A DNA stretch of 64,000 nt, from assembly GCF_012034935.1 (NCBI RefSeq), contig NZ_JAATEN010000003.1:62001-126000 (forward strand). The letters run 5' to 3'. Made by a program: the position numbers and the translations under genes. Source of the stretch: Streptomyces zingiberis (GTDB taxonomy: Bacteria; Actinomycetota; Actinomycetes; Streptomycetales; Streptomycetaceae). The notes beneath the pieces are model-generated. The model worked only from the letters and a program-made list of their open reading frames with translations, did no database searches and was not told the DNA's origin. Positions 11,312-19,148 of the stretch are shown here, piece after piece; the first letter of the stretch is position 1, and every line of letters begins with the position of its first letter.

Positions 11312-12007
11312 TCAGGCGTCCTGGTACCGCACGGGGTCGGTGGAACCGGCCTCGGCGAAGCCCTTCAGGCGCAGCAGGCAGGTCTCGCAGCGGCCGCAGG
11401 CACGTCCCTGTTCGTCGGGGTCGTAGCAACTGGAGGTGATGGAGTAGTCCACACCCAGACGCAGGCCTTCACGCACGATGTCGGCCTTCGACATCTCCAT
11501 GAGCGGCGAGTGGATCTTGAGTTGCTGGGTGCCCTCGACGCCGGCCCGGGTCGCCAGGTTGGCCATCTTTGCGTACGCGTCGATGTACTCGGGACGACAG
11601 TCCGGGTAGCCGCTGTAGTCGACGGCAGTGACACCGGTGAAGATGTCACTCGCGTTGACAGTTTCGGCGTATGCCAGTGCGAACGACAGGAAGATCGTGT
11701 TGCGTGCAGGCACATAAGTGATCGGCACGCCGCCCTCCCCGGTGTGGTCAAGAGAGTCGTGCTTGGGCACCTCAATGTCAGAGGTCAGCGCGGAGCCGCC
11801 GAAAACTCGCAGGTCAATGTCAGCAATGACGTGCCGGGCCGCGCCCTGGGCCTCGACCACGCGCTTCGCGGCCTCGAGCTCCACGCTGTGACGCTGGCCG
11901 TAGCGGAAGCTGAGGGCGTACGGCGTGTAGCCCTGGTCCTTCGCGATGGCCAGGACCGTGGTCGAGTCCAGACCACCGCTCAGCAGAACGATCGCAGGAC
12001 GTGCCAT
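11312..12007 (-). CDS. queC: 7-cyano-7-deazaguanine (preQ0) synthase QueC
   Basis: An ATP-dependent enzyme that converts 7-carboxy-7-deazaguanine to preQ0, the base that DpdA inserts. The 231-residue protein has the PP-loop ATP motif SGGLDS at residues 10-15 and the C-terminal zinc cluster ending in CGRCETC. It heads the preQ0 operon. GGGAG lies 6 nt before the ATG and a promoter candidate is visible at 12044-12064. Streptomyces carry preQ0 genes in some nucleoside antibiotic clusters, but the adjoining dpd genes argue for DNA modification here. Confidence 0.96.
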   Translation of the reverse strand: MARPAIVLLSGGLDSTTVLAIAKDQGYTPYALSFRYGQRHSVELEAAKRVVEAQGAARHVIADIDLRVFGGSALTSDIEVPKHDSLDHTGEGGVPITYVPARNTIFLSFALAYAETVNASDIFTGVTAVDYSGYPDCRPEYIDAYAKMANLATRAGVEGTQQLKIHSPLMEMSKADIVREGLRLGVDYSITSSCYDPDEQGRACGRCETCLLRLKGFAEAGSTDPVRYQDA

Positions 12008-12043
12008 GCCTTACTCCCTAGTTAGACCGTTGTGTACGCCTGA

Positions 12044-12064
12044 AGCCTAGCGTGGAAACTGACA
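12044..12064 (-). promoter_or_regulatory. Promoter-like motif of the preQ0 operon
   Basis: On the minus strand TGTCAGT is followed after 8 nt by TAGGCT, a good Streptomyces -10 hexamer, placing a start site about 30 nt before queC. The same TGTCAGT plus TAGGCT pair, with 9-nt spacing, precedes dpdE at 34248-34269. No canonical -35 is found at 17-18 nt, so the TGTCAGT block may be a regulator or sigma-specific element. Confidence 0.5.
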
Positions 12065-12070
12065 GGTAGA

Positions 12071-12142
12071 GTAACCACCAGGAAGTACGAGTTATGAGCG
12101 TCGGGAGTCGAACCGCGTGGGGCAACTATCGCTGGTGGTTAC
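12071..12142. promoter_or_regulatory. 11-bp inverted repeat bracketing the dpdC-position start codon
   Basis: GTAACCACCAG (12071-12081) and its exact complement CTGGTGGTTAC (12132-12142) lie 50 nt apart, enclosing the ribosome site (GGGAG, 12103-12107) and GTG start (12117) of the first modification gene. As RNA the arms could fold and hide the start; as DNA they could bind a regulator between the divergent operons. Confidence 0.55.
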
Positions 12143-13031
12143 GTGCACTGACCGCAAGGTCGAGAGGCCGGACGCGGCCCTGTGCGCCAGGAACCTGCCG
12201 GAGGGCAGCGTGAAGCAGCGCTCCGGCAACTGGCAGGAGCGCCTACGGAGCGCGACCGCCCGCGGAGGACCTTCTCTGCACTCCCTCAAGAATCTCTACC
12301 GCGGTGACCACTGGGCCCGATCGCGCCGGCTGGTGACGGCGGCCTCGGCCACGGGGTACCAGGCGGAACTGTGGGTGGCCTCGGCCGGGCTGGGCCTGCA
12401 GCCTGTGGAGCCCGAGGTTCAGAAGACACCCGTTTATGCGGCAACCTTCAGCACGCGGCACGCCGATGCCGTCGCCACGTCATCGGAGGAGAACGCCCGG
12501 TGGTGGGGCCACCTTCAGGCGGGAACCGGTCGGGCCACGCTGCAGGATCTCGGCCGCCGGGGGCCGGTCCTGATGGTGCTGTCCGAGGTCTACGCGGGCG
12601 CCATGGAAGAGGAACTGATCGCCCTGGGGGAGCAAGACGGCGAGGCACTGCTCATCGGGGGCGTGCGCGAGGTCCCCGGAGTGCACCGGGTCCGATCCGA
12701 CGCCGGCCTGAGCCACGCGCTGGGCGGTACGTTGACGAGCCTGAACGCGCGCATGGCCGCAGCGTGGCTCGAGCACTCCCAGGGCCATGCGCTCACCTCG
12801 CCGGAGGCGCAGAAGGCGTGGACCGCGTGGTCGACCGCCACCACGAAGCCGGTGCAGTACAACCGGAAACCCATGTCGGATGATGACGTGATCGCTTTTA
12901 TCGGGCGGGAGGTGGCGAAGGTGCCGGACATCTCCCGTACCCGGCTGCTGCGGGCGCTGCGCGACAGCGGTCGAGCGTGTGAGCAGAGCAGGTTTGCCAG
13001 TCTGTACAAGAGGACCATGGGGGAGCGGTGA
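12117..13031 (+). CDS. Candidate DpdC-role protein (preQ0-to-amido step), unrecognised fold
   Basis: A 304-residue soluble protein, first in the modification operon. The N-terminal part reads LSLVVTCTDRK, then NLYRGDHWARSRRLVTAAS and ELWVASAGLGLQPVE. This Cys-x-x-(Arg)-Lys plus 'YxxxxW' plus 'ASAGLGL' pattern recalls small YaaA/DUF6884-like domains that precede an 'xSAxxGL' strand. By elimination it fills the DpdC slot, the protein that in Salmonella converts inserted preQ0 to 7-amido-7-deazaguanine, but I cannot confirm homology by eye. The GTG start has GGGAG 9 nt upstream and sits inside an inverted repeat. Its last codon overlaps the next gene by GTGA. Confidence 0.55.
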   Translation: MGQLSLVVTCTDRKVERPDAALCARNLPEGSVKQRSGNWQERLRSATARGGPSLHSLKNLYRGDHWARSRRLVTAASATGYQAELWVASAGLGLQPVEPEVQKTPVYAATFSTRHADAVATSSEENARWWGHLQAGTGRATLQDLGRRGPVLMVLSEVYAGAMEEELIALGEQDGEALLIGGVREVPGVHRVRSDAGLSHALGGTLTSLNARMAAAWLEHSQGHALTSPEAQKAWTAWSTATTKPVQYNRKPMSDDDVIAFIGREVAKVPDISRTRLLRALRDSGRACEQSRFASLYKRTMGER

Positions 13032-14170
13032 CAGAAGACGTCATCAGGCGCAGGGCACTGCGGGTCGAGCAGAATCCGGGCATCCCGCTGTACGTGTTCG
13101 CGCTCGAGGCGGGAGAGATTGACCGGGTGGCCGATGTCTCGCGGATCTCCCGGGACGAAGCGGGCAAACTGTTCGGGTACCAGAGGCCCGAGAAGAAGCA
13201 GCACGTGAAGCAGATCCTGGAGTACCTCGACAGCGAGGACGTGCTCTTCCCCAACGGCCTCATCCTTGCCCTTCCGGCCTCGGTGCGGTTCCGAGGCAGC
13301 CGCGGGCCGAACAGCACGGACGGTCTTTCCACCATCGGGACGCTGGAGATCTTCCTGCCCGAGTCGCCCAGTGCACCCCGGCCTGCCTTCATCGTGGACG
13401 GCCAGCAGCGGAGCCTAGCGCTCGCGCGCACTCGCAGATCCAAGCTGCCCGTCATGGTGGCCGGCTTTGTCGCCGAGGACGTCGAGGTGCAGCGGGATCA
13501 GTTCCTGCGCGTCAACACGGTGTCGCCACTGCCCGGTAACCTTGTGACGGAACTTCTCCCCGAGGTGCACACCAAACTCCCGACGAAACTGTCCGCGAAG
13601 AAACTCCCCTCTGTCCTGGTGAATGCTCTGAACCAGGACGCCGATTCCCCCTTCAAAGGACTGATCAAACAGGCGTCGACCATCACGGACAAGCGAACCA
13701 GCGCCGTGGTGAAGGACAACAGTCTGATCTCCGCCATCGAGGAATCCCTGAAGCCGTCGGGCGCCCTTTTCCCGTACAAGAACCTCTCGAACGGGACGGT
13801 CGACACCGCCACGATCCGCAGCATCCTCATCACCTACTGGAGCGCGGTGCGGGACACCTTCCCCGAGGCCTGGGGCATGTCACCGACCAAGAGCCGCCTC
13901 ATGCACGGTGTTGGCATCCGCTCGATGGGGCGACTCATGGACCGAGTCATGGACCGGGTCCTCGCTGTCGCCGAACCGGGTTCACCCGAGGCCTACGAGC
14001 GAGCCAAGGCCGAGTTGGCGCTCATCGCTCCCCACTGCCATTGGACCAAGGGGCGCTGGCCGGAACTCAACACCCCGTGGGACGAACTCCAGAACACACC
14101 ACGGCATATCAGTACCCTTTCGAACCTTTTGATTCGTATCTACTTCCAGTCGAGGACCAGCGCGTCGTGA
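13028..14170 (+). CDS. dpdB: DpdB-type DGQHR-domain protein, copy 1
   Basis: A 380-residue DndB/ParB-like protein of the DGQHR family. The diagnostic motif appears as VDGQQR at residues 123-128, after the conserved FGYQRPEKKQHVKQILEYL stretch, and is followed by a substrate-type RVNTVSPLP segment. In Salmonella, DpdB acts with DpdA to place preQ0 in DNA and has been linked to ATPase activity; it is dispensable in some clusters. The GTG start overlaps the preceding stop, and its own TGA overlaps the DpdA GTG, so all three genes are coupled. A second copy lies after dpdA. Confidence 0.85.
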   Translation: MTEDVIRRRALRVEQNPGIPLYVFALEAGEIDRVADVSRISRDEAGKLFGYQRPEKKQHVKQILEYLDSEDVLFPNGLILALPASVRFRGSRGPNSTDGLSTIGTLEIFLPESPSAPRPAFIVDGQQRSLALARTRRSKLPVMVAGFVAEDVEVQRDQFLRVNTVSPLPGNLVTELLPEVHTKLPTKLSAKKLPSVLVNALNQDADSPFKGLIKQASTITDKRTSAVVKDNSLISAIEESLKPSGALFPYKNLSNGTVDTATIRSILITYWSAVRDTFPEAWGMSPTKSRLMHGVGIRSMGRLMDRVMDRVLAVAEPGSPEAYERAKAELALIAPHCHWTKGRWPELNTPWDELQNTPRHISTLSNLLIRIYFQSRTSAS

Positions 14171-15390
14171 AGTTCTATTTTCCGGACAGTCAGGACCAAG
14201 TCAGCCCGAGTTACAACTTCCTTACCGATGAATACTCCGACTTTCGTGTCCGGCAACGCGATGACCGCTATGCGCACCAGGTAGTCACTCCCGCCCCTTA
14301 CAAAGGCATACTGGTCAGCAAGGCCATCGTTGACGGCTCTGTCAAGGGTGCCGGAAAGTACACTGCTCCCCAACGACAGCGGCTCTACCGCCTCGGCGTT
14401 CGAGACTTCTTCCGACTCCCCGAAGGAATGGAAAGTCTCGGAGACTGCGGCGCATTCAACTACGTCGACGAGAAGATCCCTCCGTACTCAGTTGAAGAAG
14501 TTCTCGATTTCTATGAAGGATGCCAGTTCGACGAGGGTGTCAGCATCGACCACGTGATCTTCGGCTACCGGCCGGAGGCCACCGAAGCCGAGGTCGACCC
14601 AGCGTGGGCCGAGCGTCGGCGCATCTCGCTGAGGCTCGCCGAGGAATTCCTTGCTGGCATCGAGGCCCGCAAGAGCAAGGTCATCCCCTTCGGGGCCGCC
14701 CAGGGATGGAGCCCAGCCAGCTATGCCGACAGCGTGACCCAACTCCAGAACATGGGATACAAGCGCATCGCTCTGGGAGGCATGGTCCCCCTCAAGACCC
14801 ACGAGATCATGGCCTGCCTCGACAAGATCGAAGAGATCCGCGACAAGGACAACACCAAACTGCACCTGCTGGGCATCACGCGCATCGGCAGCATGGAAGA
14901 ATTCTCCAAGCGCGGCGTGGCCAGCTTCGACAGTACGTCTGCCTTCCGGCAGGCCTTCATGGACGAGCGCAACAACTTCCACACCGCCGAGGACACCTAC
15001 ACGGCCGTCAGGGTCCCCCAGGTCGACGGGAACCCCACGCTCAAGAGGCAGATTCTGGCGGGAGTGGTCTCCCAGTCAGCCGCCATCAAGGCTGAGCGCG
15101 AATGCCTCCACGCCTTGCGTGCGTACGGCAGCGAGCAACTGGACTTGCCCAAGGCCATGGCGGCCCTGGAGACCTATTTGACTCTCGTTGACGAGAAAAA
15201 ATGGGCCAAGTACCACGGAAAATACAAGAAAACCCTGGCCGACCGGCCCTGGGAGCACTGCTCCTGCCTTCTCTGCAAGGACCTGGGCGTCGAGATCGTC
15301 ATCTTCCGCGGCACCGAACGGAACAAGCGTCGCGGATTTCATAACATGACCGTCCTCCAGGCGAAGATGAGCAAGCTCAACTTCACGTGA
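14167..15390 (+). CDS. dpdA: DpdA, DNA 7-deazaguanine (preQ0) transglycosylase
   Basis: A TGT-related enzyme that exchanges guanine for preQ0 in DNA, the defining enzyme of the system. The 407-residue protein shows the TGT-fold signatures: GDCGAFNYV with the candidate nucleophile Asp93, the IPFGAAQGWSPASYADSV and RIALGGMVPLKT barrel segments, and a C-terminal zinc site C365-x-C367-x2-C370 (HCSCLLCKD) with His392 in RGFHN. The start is GTG 14167, overlapping the dpdB1 stop; an upstream in-frame ATG lies inside dpdB1 and is rejected. Its codons use visibly more A/T in third positions than flanking chromosomal genes, supporting acquisition of the island. Confidence 0.93.
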   Translation: MKFYFPDSQDQVSPSYNFLTDEYSDFRVRQRDDRYAHQVVTPAPYKGILVSKAIVDGSVKGAGKYTAPQRQRLYRLGVRDFFRLPEGMESLGDCGAFNYVDEKIPPYSVEEVLDFYEGCQFDEGVSIDHVIFGYRPEATEAEVDPAWAERRRISLRLAEEFLAGIEARKSKVIPFGAAQGWSPASYADSVTQLQNMGYKRIALGGMVPLKTHEIMACLDKIEEIRDKDNTKLHLLGITRIGSMEEFSKRGVASFDSTSAFRQAFMDERNNFHTAEDTYTAVRVPQVDGNPTLKRQILAGVVSQSAAIKAERECLHALRAYGSEQLDLPKAMAALETYLTLVDEKKWAKYHGKYKKTLADRPWEHCSCLLCKDLGVEIVIFRGTERNKRRGFHNMTVLQAKMSKLNFT

Positions 15391-15437
15391 ACACCTGAAC
15401 CGCCCGATGTCTACGAACTGCCCACCTAGGAGAAGAT

Positions 15438-16532
15438 GTGGCCGACCGATACGCGTTGCGACTCCCCGCCCTGCAAGTGAATCAAGGCGACAAGCAAATC
15501 TACTGCTTCGCGGTCGATGGCAAGAAGCTGCACGACTTCACCGCCGTCTCGCGCATCCGCCGCGATGACGAGAAGCAACTGCAGGGGTATCAGCGCCCCG
15601 AGGCCCTCAGCCACATCCGGGCTATCCGCCGCTACCTCGAGTCCGACGGGGCGATGCTGCCCAACGCCCTGGTCCTTGCGTTCGACGACCGCGTGGAGTT
15701 CGTTGCCGGCCGGCCCACCAAGGGCATCGACTACGCCGTCCCGGGCGAGTTGGTCATCCCCGTCGACGAGTCGCTCGCCGAGCACGAAAAGCCGGCCTGG
15801 CTCGTAGACGGCCAGCAGCGCAGCGCCGCGATCCGGGACGCCGACCTGGCGGAGTTCCCCGTCGCGGCAGTGGGATTCATTGCCTCCCAGGAAGAGCAGC
15901 GGTCGCAGTTCATCCTGGTCAACTCGACCAAGCCGCTACCCAAGGGCCTCGTGTACGAACTGCTGCCCGAGACCACTGGCCAACTGCCGCGCTCGTACGC
16001 GCGCCGCCAACTCGCGGCGAAGATCATGGTCCTGCTGAACATGGGGGATGGCCCCTTCAGTGGAAGGATCAGTAGCCCCACGTCGCCCGGCGGCAACATC
16101 AAGGACAACAGCGTTCTGAAGATGCTGGAACACAGCATCTACGAAGGCGCCCTGTACCAGTACCGCAACGCCGAGGACGGTACCGGCGACGAAGAGGCAA
16201 TGCTGGCGCATCTGCTGTCCTTCTGGAAGCCCGTGGCGAGCATGTTCAAGGACGCGTGGGGCAAGCCTCCCAAGGAGTCGAGGCTGACCCATGGTGTGGG
16301 CATCCAGGCCATGGGCTTCGTCATGGACCGGCTCACCGCGGACGTCCACTACAGCAAGGTCAACTGGGACAAGGTCCGCAGCACCCTGCGCGGGCTGGAA
16401 GGCCATGTGGCCTGGACATCGGGCAAATGGATGTTCTCGGACGGCCAGGAACGCAACTGGAACAGCCTCCAGAACACGGCCGGCGACGTGCGGCTGCTCA
16501 GCAGCCACCTGCAGGCCCGGGTCAGCAAGTAG
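15438..16532 (+). CDS. dpdB: DpdB-type DGQHR-domain protein, copy 2
   Basis: A 364-residue paralog of the protein at 13028, alignable along most of its length: GYQRPEALSHIRAIRRYL, VDGQQR at residues 123-128, VNSTKPLPKGLVYELLPE, and the C-terminal ESRLTHGVGIQAMGFVMDRL against SRLMHGVGIRSMGRLMDRV. It differs enough to be an old duplication or separate acquisition. It has its own ribosome site (AGGAGAAG) and lies 47 bp after dpdA. A pair of unlike DGQHR proteins may form a heteromer or give DpdA two sequence specificities. The gene ends convergently with dpdD over a strong hairpin. Confidence 0.85.
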   Translation: MADRYALRLPALQVNQGDKQIYCFAVDGKKLHDFTAVSRIRRDDEKQLQGYQRPEALSHIRAIRRYLESDGAMLPNALVLAFDDRVEFVAGRPTKGIDYAVPGELVIPVDESLAEHEKPAWLVDGQQRSAAIRDADLAEFPVAAVGFIASQEEQRSQFILVNSTKPLPKGLVYELLPETTGQLPRSYARRQLAAKIMVLLNMGDGPFSGRISSPTSPGGNIKDNSVLKMLEHSIYEGALYQYRNAEDGTGDEEAMLAHLLSFWKPVASMFKDAWGKPPKESRLTHGVGIQAMGFVMDRLTADVHYSKVNWDKVRSTLRGLEGHVAWTSGKWMFSDGQERNWNSLQNTAGDVRLLSSHLQARVSK

Positions 16533-16550
16533 TCACACCTTTGTGGTTTC

Positions 16551-16597
16551 CACCGGTGGCCTCATCCACGAAAGTGGGGAGGGGGAGGCCACCGGTG
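16551..16597. terminator. Bidirectional terminator between dpdB2 and dpdD
   Basis: Perfect 13-bp arms CACCGGTGGCCTC (16551-16563) and GAGGCCACCGGTG (16585-16597) fill the 67-bp gap between the two convergent genes, separating the modification and restriction operons. Confidence 0.85.
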
Positions 16598-16599
16598 CG

Positions 16600-18633
16600 T
16601 CAGCGGCTTCCTGCAGCAGAGCGCAGGCCGGTGACCGCCGCCCGCAGCATGGATGCCGAGCCGCTGCCGTCCGCATAGAAGATGTGCTGGGTACGGGCGT
16701 GCTGCGTGATGAAGCCGGTTGCCGCGTGCTTCGCACAGCGCGTCGCGATGACGACCAGATCAGCGGAGCGAGCCTTCTGCCGGAGTTGCGCGCTGCCGAC
16801 ATGATCGCTGGATCGAGCGGCGTCCACCGCGGGGGCCAGTTGCTTGATCTCTTCGGCGCAGCGTGTGAGCACGGCTTCGTCCAGGGAATATAGCAGCACC
16901 TTCATGGGCGCAATATCGGAGAGCGGCGACTCCTGGTCGCCGTCGGAGGCAGCCCGCTCCTGCCAGGAGAACGGGACGTCCATTTCTTCGGACAGACGCT
17001 TGGCGAACGCCAGGTCTGCTTCGTTGAGCCGTCCCTGGTGGCGCCACAGCGGCTCCAGCAGGTCGTAGGCGAGCGTGCTGCGGGCCTGCTGGTCCGGGCA
17101 GGCGGCCAGGAACAGCCGATCGACGAAGTCCAGCGCAATCGCGGCCCGTTCGGGGGAAACCCAGCGGCTGCGATAGGCGCCGATCTCATCAAGTAGTTCG
17201 GCATAAGTCTGTGCGGAGGGGGCAGCACGCAGTGCAATCTCCACCAGTGCCTGAAGCGCGGCGAGGTCGCCGGGGCCGAACCGGTCAAAGGCGACCGCGT
17301 TCCGCACGAACGCATGCGCTGTCAGGCCCGCGGGGGCCGCATATCCGACGGCTTCGATGAACGCCCCGACCGCCCCCCAGGCCTCCTCGGCAGCCTGGTT
17401 CTCCAATCCGTCCAGCAACTCGGCCAGCACTGCGTCGTGGTCTGCCGGCGGGGGCCATGCGCTCCAGCTGCGTTCCTCGATGGCCTTGGCGCCCTGGCTG
17501 CTCCCCGCGGCTACGGCAGCGAGAAAGGCCGGCCAGGAGCCGACACTCTGCTCGGCCGGCGGCGTGTCGTCTGCGGCAATCTGCGGCCCGGGGTCCGCAT
17601 CGGCGGCAGGCTCTGCGGCTGCATCGCCTTCAGCCAGGACGCGCTGAGCGTCTTGCCAGAGCAGCGGGGACAATGCGCCGACGCGGTCCTGACCGTGTAC
17701 AGCTTCCGCGAGACGACGCAGGACAGGGAGGTCATCGACGATGGTGGCCGCCAGCAAAAGCACGGAGAGGGCCGGGGCGCCGAGGTTGCCTCCAGCGGTG
17801 TCCAGCAAGGCAGAGACGATCCGTCCCTGCTCCTCCAGCCGTGCCCGCGCGGCCGGCAGATCACCCTCCACCAGGGGCCGTTCCAGTGCCGCGTACACGG
17901 CGTTCAAAATGGCTTCCCTGACCGGGAGGGGAAGGTCTTGTTGGACGACGTCGGCCAGTCGGGGCAGTTGGAGGAGTTCCTCGCTGCGGCCGAGCCGGTC
18001 AAGCCGCTTGATCCTCAAGTTGGCGAGGTTGGCCGCAGTGACGCCCGCCGCTTCCAAGTGGTCGAGGACCACGCTCGAGGCTGCCTCGGCTCCCGCGGAG
18101 AGGGAAGCGTCGAACTCTGCCAGGAGCCGGCCGATCGGCTTTGCCACCCGCCACATCCTGGGGGGACGGCGCGCCTGGGTCCTTTGCATCAACTCCAGGG
18201 CCCCGGCAAGATTCCGGCGGTGCTCGAGGGTGCGCCCCGTCTCCAGACGGAACGTGGCCCGCTCGCCGGCGTAGTCGCGGATGGCCTGCTCGACGGGGTC
18301 GGCAGGGTCCAGCCATACGGGCTGGATGCCGACCTGCTCGTCATACGCGATGTAAGTGGGGCCGGCGAAGGCCCGGATCAACTCGGCTGTCTTGGCCCGT
18401 TCCCCGGGTTCCCGCGCGATGACATAGACAACGAAGCGGTCGCGGTCCGTATAGGCGCGCGGGAGCACGGCCGGGGCGTCGTCGCCGCGGCGAAGGGCCT
18501 CGACGAAGGGAAGAGTGCGGTCCTTGAAGCGGTAATCGGGATCGAGGACCGGCCAGACGCCGTTTCCCGTGCCGAAGAAGCGTTGCAGGAAAGTTTCGAG
18601 GGCCTCTCGCTGCTCATGCTGTATCTGCGTCAC
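16600..18633 (-). CDS. dpdD: DpdD-type protein of the Dpd restriction arm
   Basis: A 677-residue protein assigned as DpdD from length, lack of recognised catalytic motifs, and position at the end of the restriction operon. It is rich in Ala/Leu helices through most of its length, suggesting a scaffold or repeat fold. A short C-terminal section (about 580-677) reads MKVLLYSLDEAVLTRCAEEI then SADLVVIATRCAKHAATGFI, resembling a Rossmann-like domain. In Salmonella, dpdD contributes to the restriction phenotype. The GTG at 18633 overlaps the DpdK stop as GTGA and follows a GGGGGA ribosome site; a longer frame upstream lies inside dpdK. Confidence 0.7.
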   Translation of the reverse strand: MTQIQHEQREALETFLQRFFGTGNGVWPVLDPDYRFKDRTLPFVEALRRGDDAPAVLPRAYTDRDRFVVYVIAREPGERAKTAELIRAFAGPTYIAYDEQVGIQPVWLDPADPVEQAIRDYAGERATFRLETGRTLEHRRNLAGALELMQRTQARRPPRMWRVAKPIGRLLAEFDASLSAGAEAASSVVLDHLEAAGVTAANLANLRIKRLDRLGRSEELLQLPRLADVVQQDLPLPVREAILNAVYAALERPLVEGDLPAARARLEEQGRIVSALLDTAGGNLGAPALSVLLLAATIVDDLPVLRRLAEAVHGQDRVGALSPLLWQDAQRVLAEGDAAAEPAADADPGPQIAADDTPPAEQSVGSWPAFLAAVAAGSSQGAKAIEERSWSAWPPPADHDAVLAELLDGLENQAAEEAWGAVGAFIEAVGYAAPAGLTAHAFVRNAVAFDRFGPGDLAALQALVEIALRAAPSAQTYAELLDEIGAYRSRWVSPERAAIALDFVDRLFLAACPDQQARSTLAYDLLEPLWRHQGRLNEADLAFAKRLSEEMDVPFSWQERAASDGDQESPLSDIAPMKVLLYSLDEAVLTRCAEEIKQLAPAVDAARSSDHVGSAQLRQKARSADLVVIATRCAKHAATGFITQHARTQHIFYADGSGSASMLRAAVTGLRSAAGSR

Positions 18634-19148
18634 GAAACACTCCCCCACCGTTGTGCCAGGTCCAGCCGTGCCTGGCCGGCGTCCGGCCCGCCCACCTTGT
18701 AGGTGACTAGTTCGTCGTTCTTGGCCATGCCGCGCACCGTGTAGTTCATTGACCCGGTGAGGATCCACTCCTGCCCGCACAGGGTCTTCTCGTGGACATC
18801 GGGGTCACGCTCGATGTGCACTCGCTCCACGCCGGGCGCACTCATCCGCCGTAGGAAGGCATCATTGTGCGAGTCCGGGCGCGTGATCACGTGCACGTGG
18901 GCGCCGGCGCCCGCGATGCGCAGGAGCGTGTCAGACAGCCGCCATCCGCTGGGCGGGACGTCGCCGAAGAAGGCGTCGTAGGTGCCGTGGCTGTTGTCGA
19001 TCACCTGAATGTCGGTGATCCACGGCGAGACCAGCCACAGGTCGGTGCTCGGGTCGAGTATCTCGGCCATCAGCGCCGCGGACAGCGTCGAGTCTATGCG
19101 CAGCCCTGTACGGGCGCTGGTGCGCACGGTTCTGGTCAGATCCTTCAC
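18630..19148 (-). CDS. dpdK: DpdK, phospholipase D-like protein
   Basis: A 172-residue PLD-superfamily protein with one catalytic motif: VHEKTLCGQEWILTGSMNYT, that is HxK followed by GSxN, at about residues 118-137. PLD-fold nucleases of restriction systems usually dimerise to assemble two such motifs, so this is the best candidate nuclease of the cluster, which otherwise encodes helicases and ATPases. It overlaps dpdJ (4 nt) and dpdD (4 nt). In Salmonella, dpdK is among the genes implicated in restriction. Confidence 0.88.
   Translation of the reverse strand: MKDLTRTVRTSARTGLRIDSTLSAALMAEILDPSTDLWLVSPWITDIQVIDNSHGTYDAFFGDVPPSGWRLSDTLLRIAGAGAHVHVITRPDSHNDAFLRRMSAPGVERVHIERDPDVHEKTLCGQEWILTGSMNYTVRGMAKNDELVTYKVGGPDAGQARLDLAQRWGSVS

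Noticed and set aside
12095..12120. tRNA T-arm on the minus strand (GCGGTTCGACTCCCG)
   Set aside because: The stem is imperfect, there is no acceptor or anticodon arm, and the sequence overlaps the start of a coding gene.
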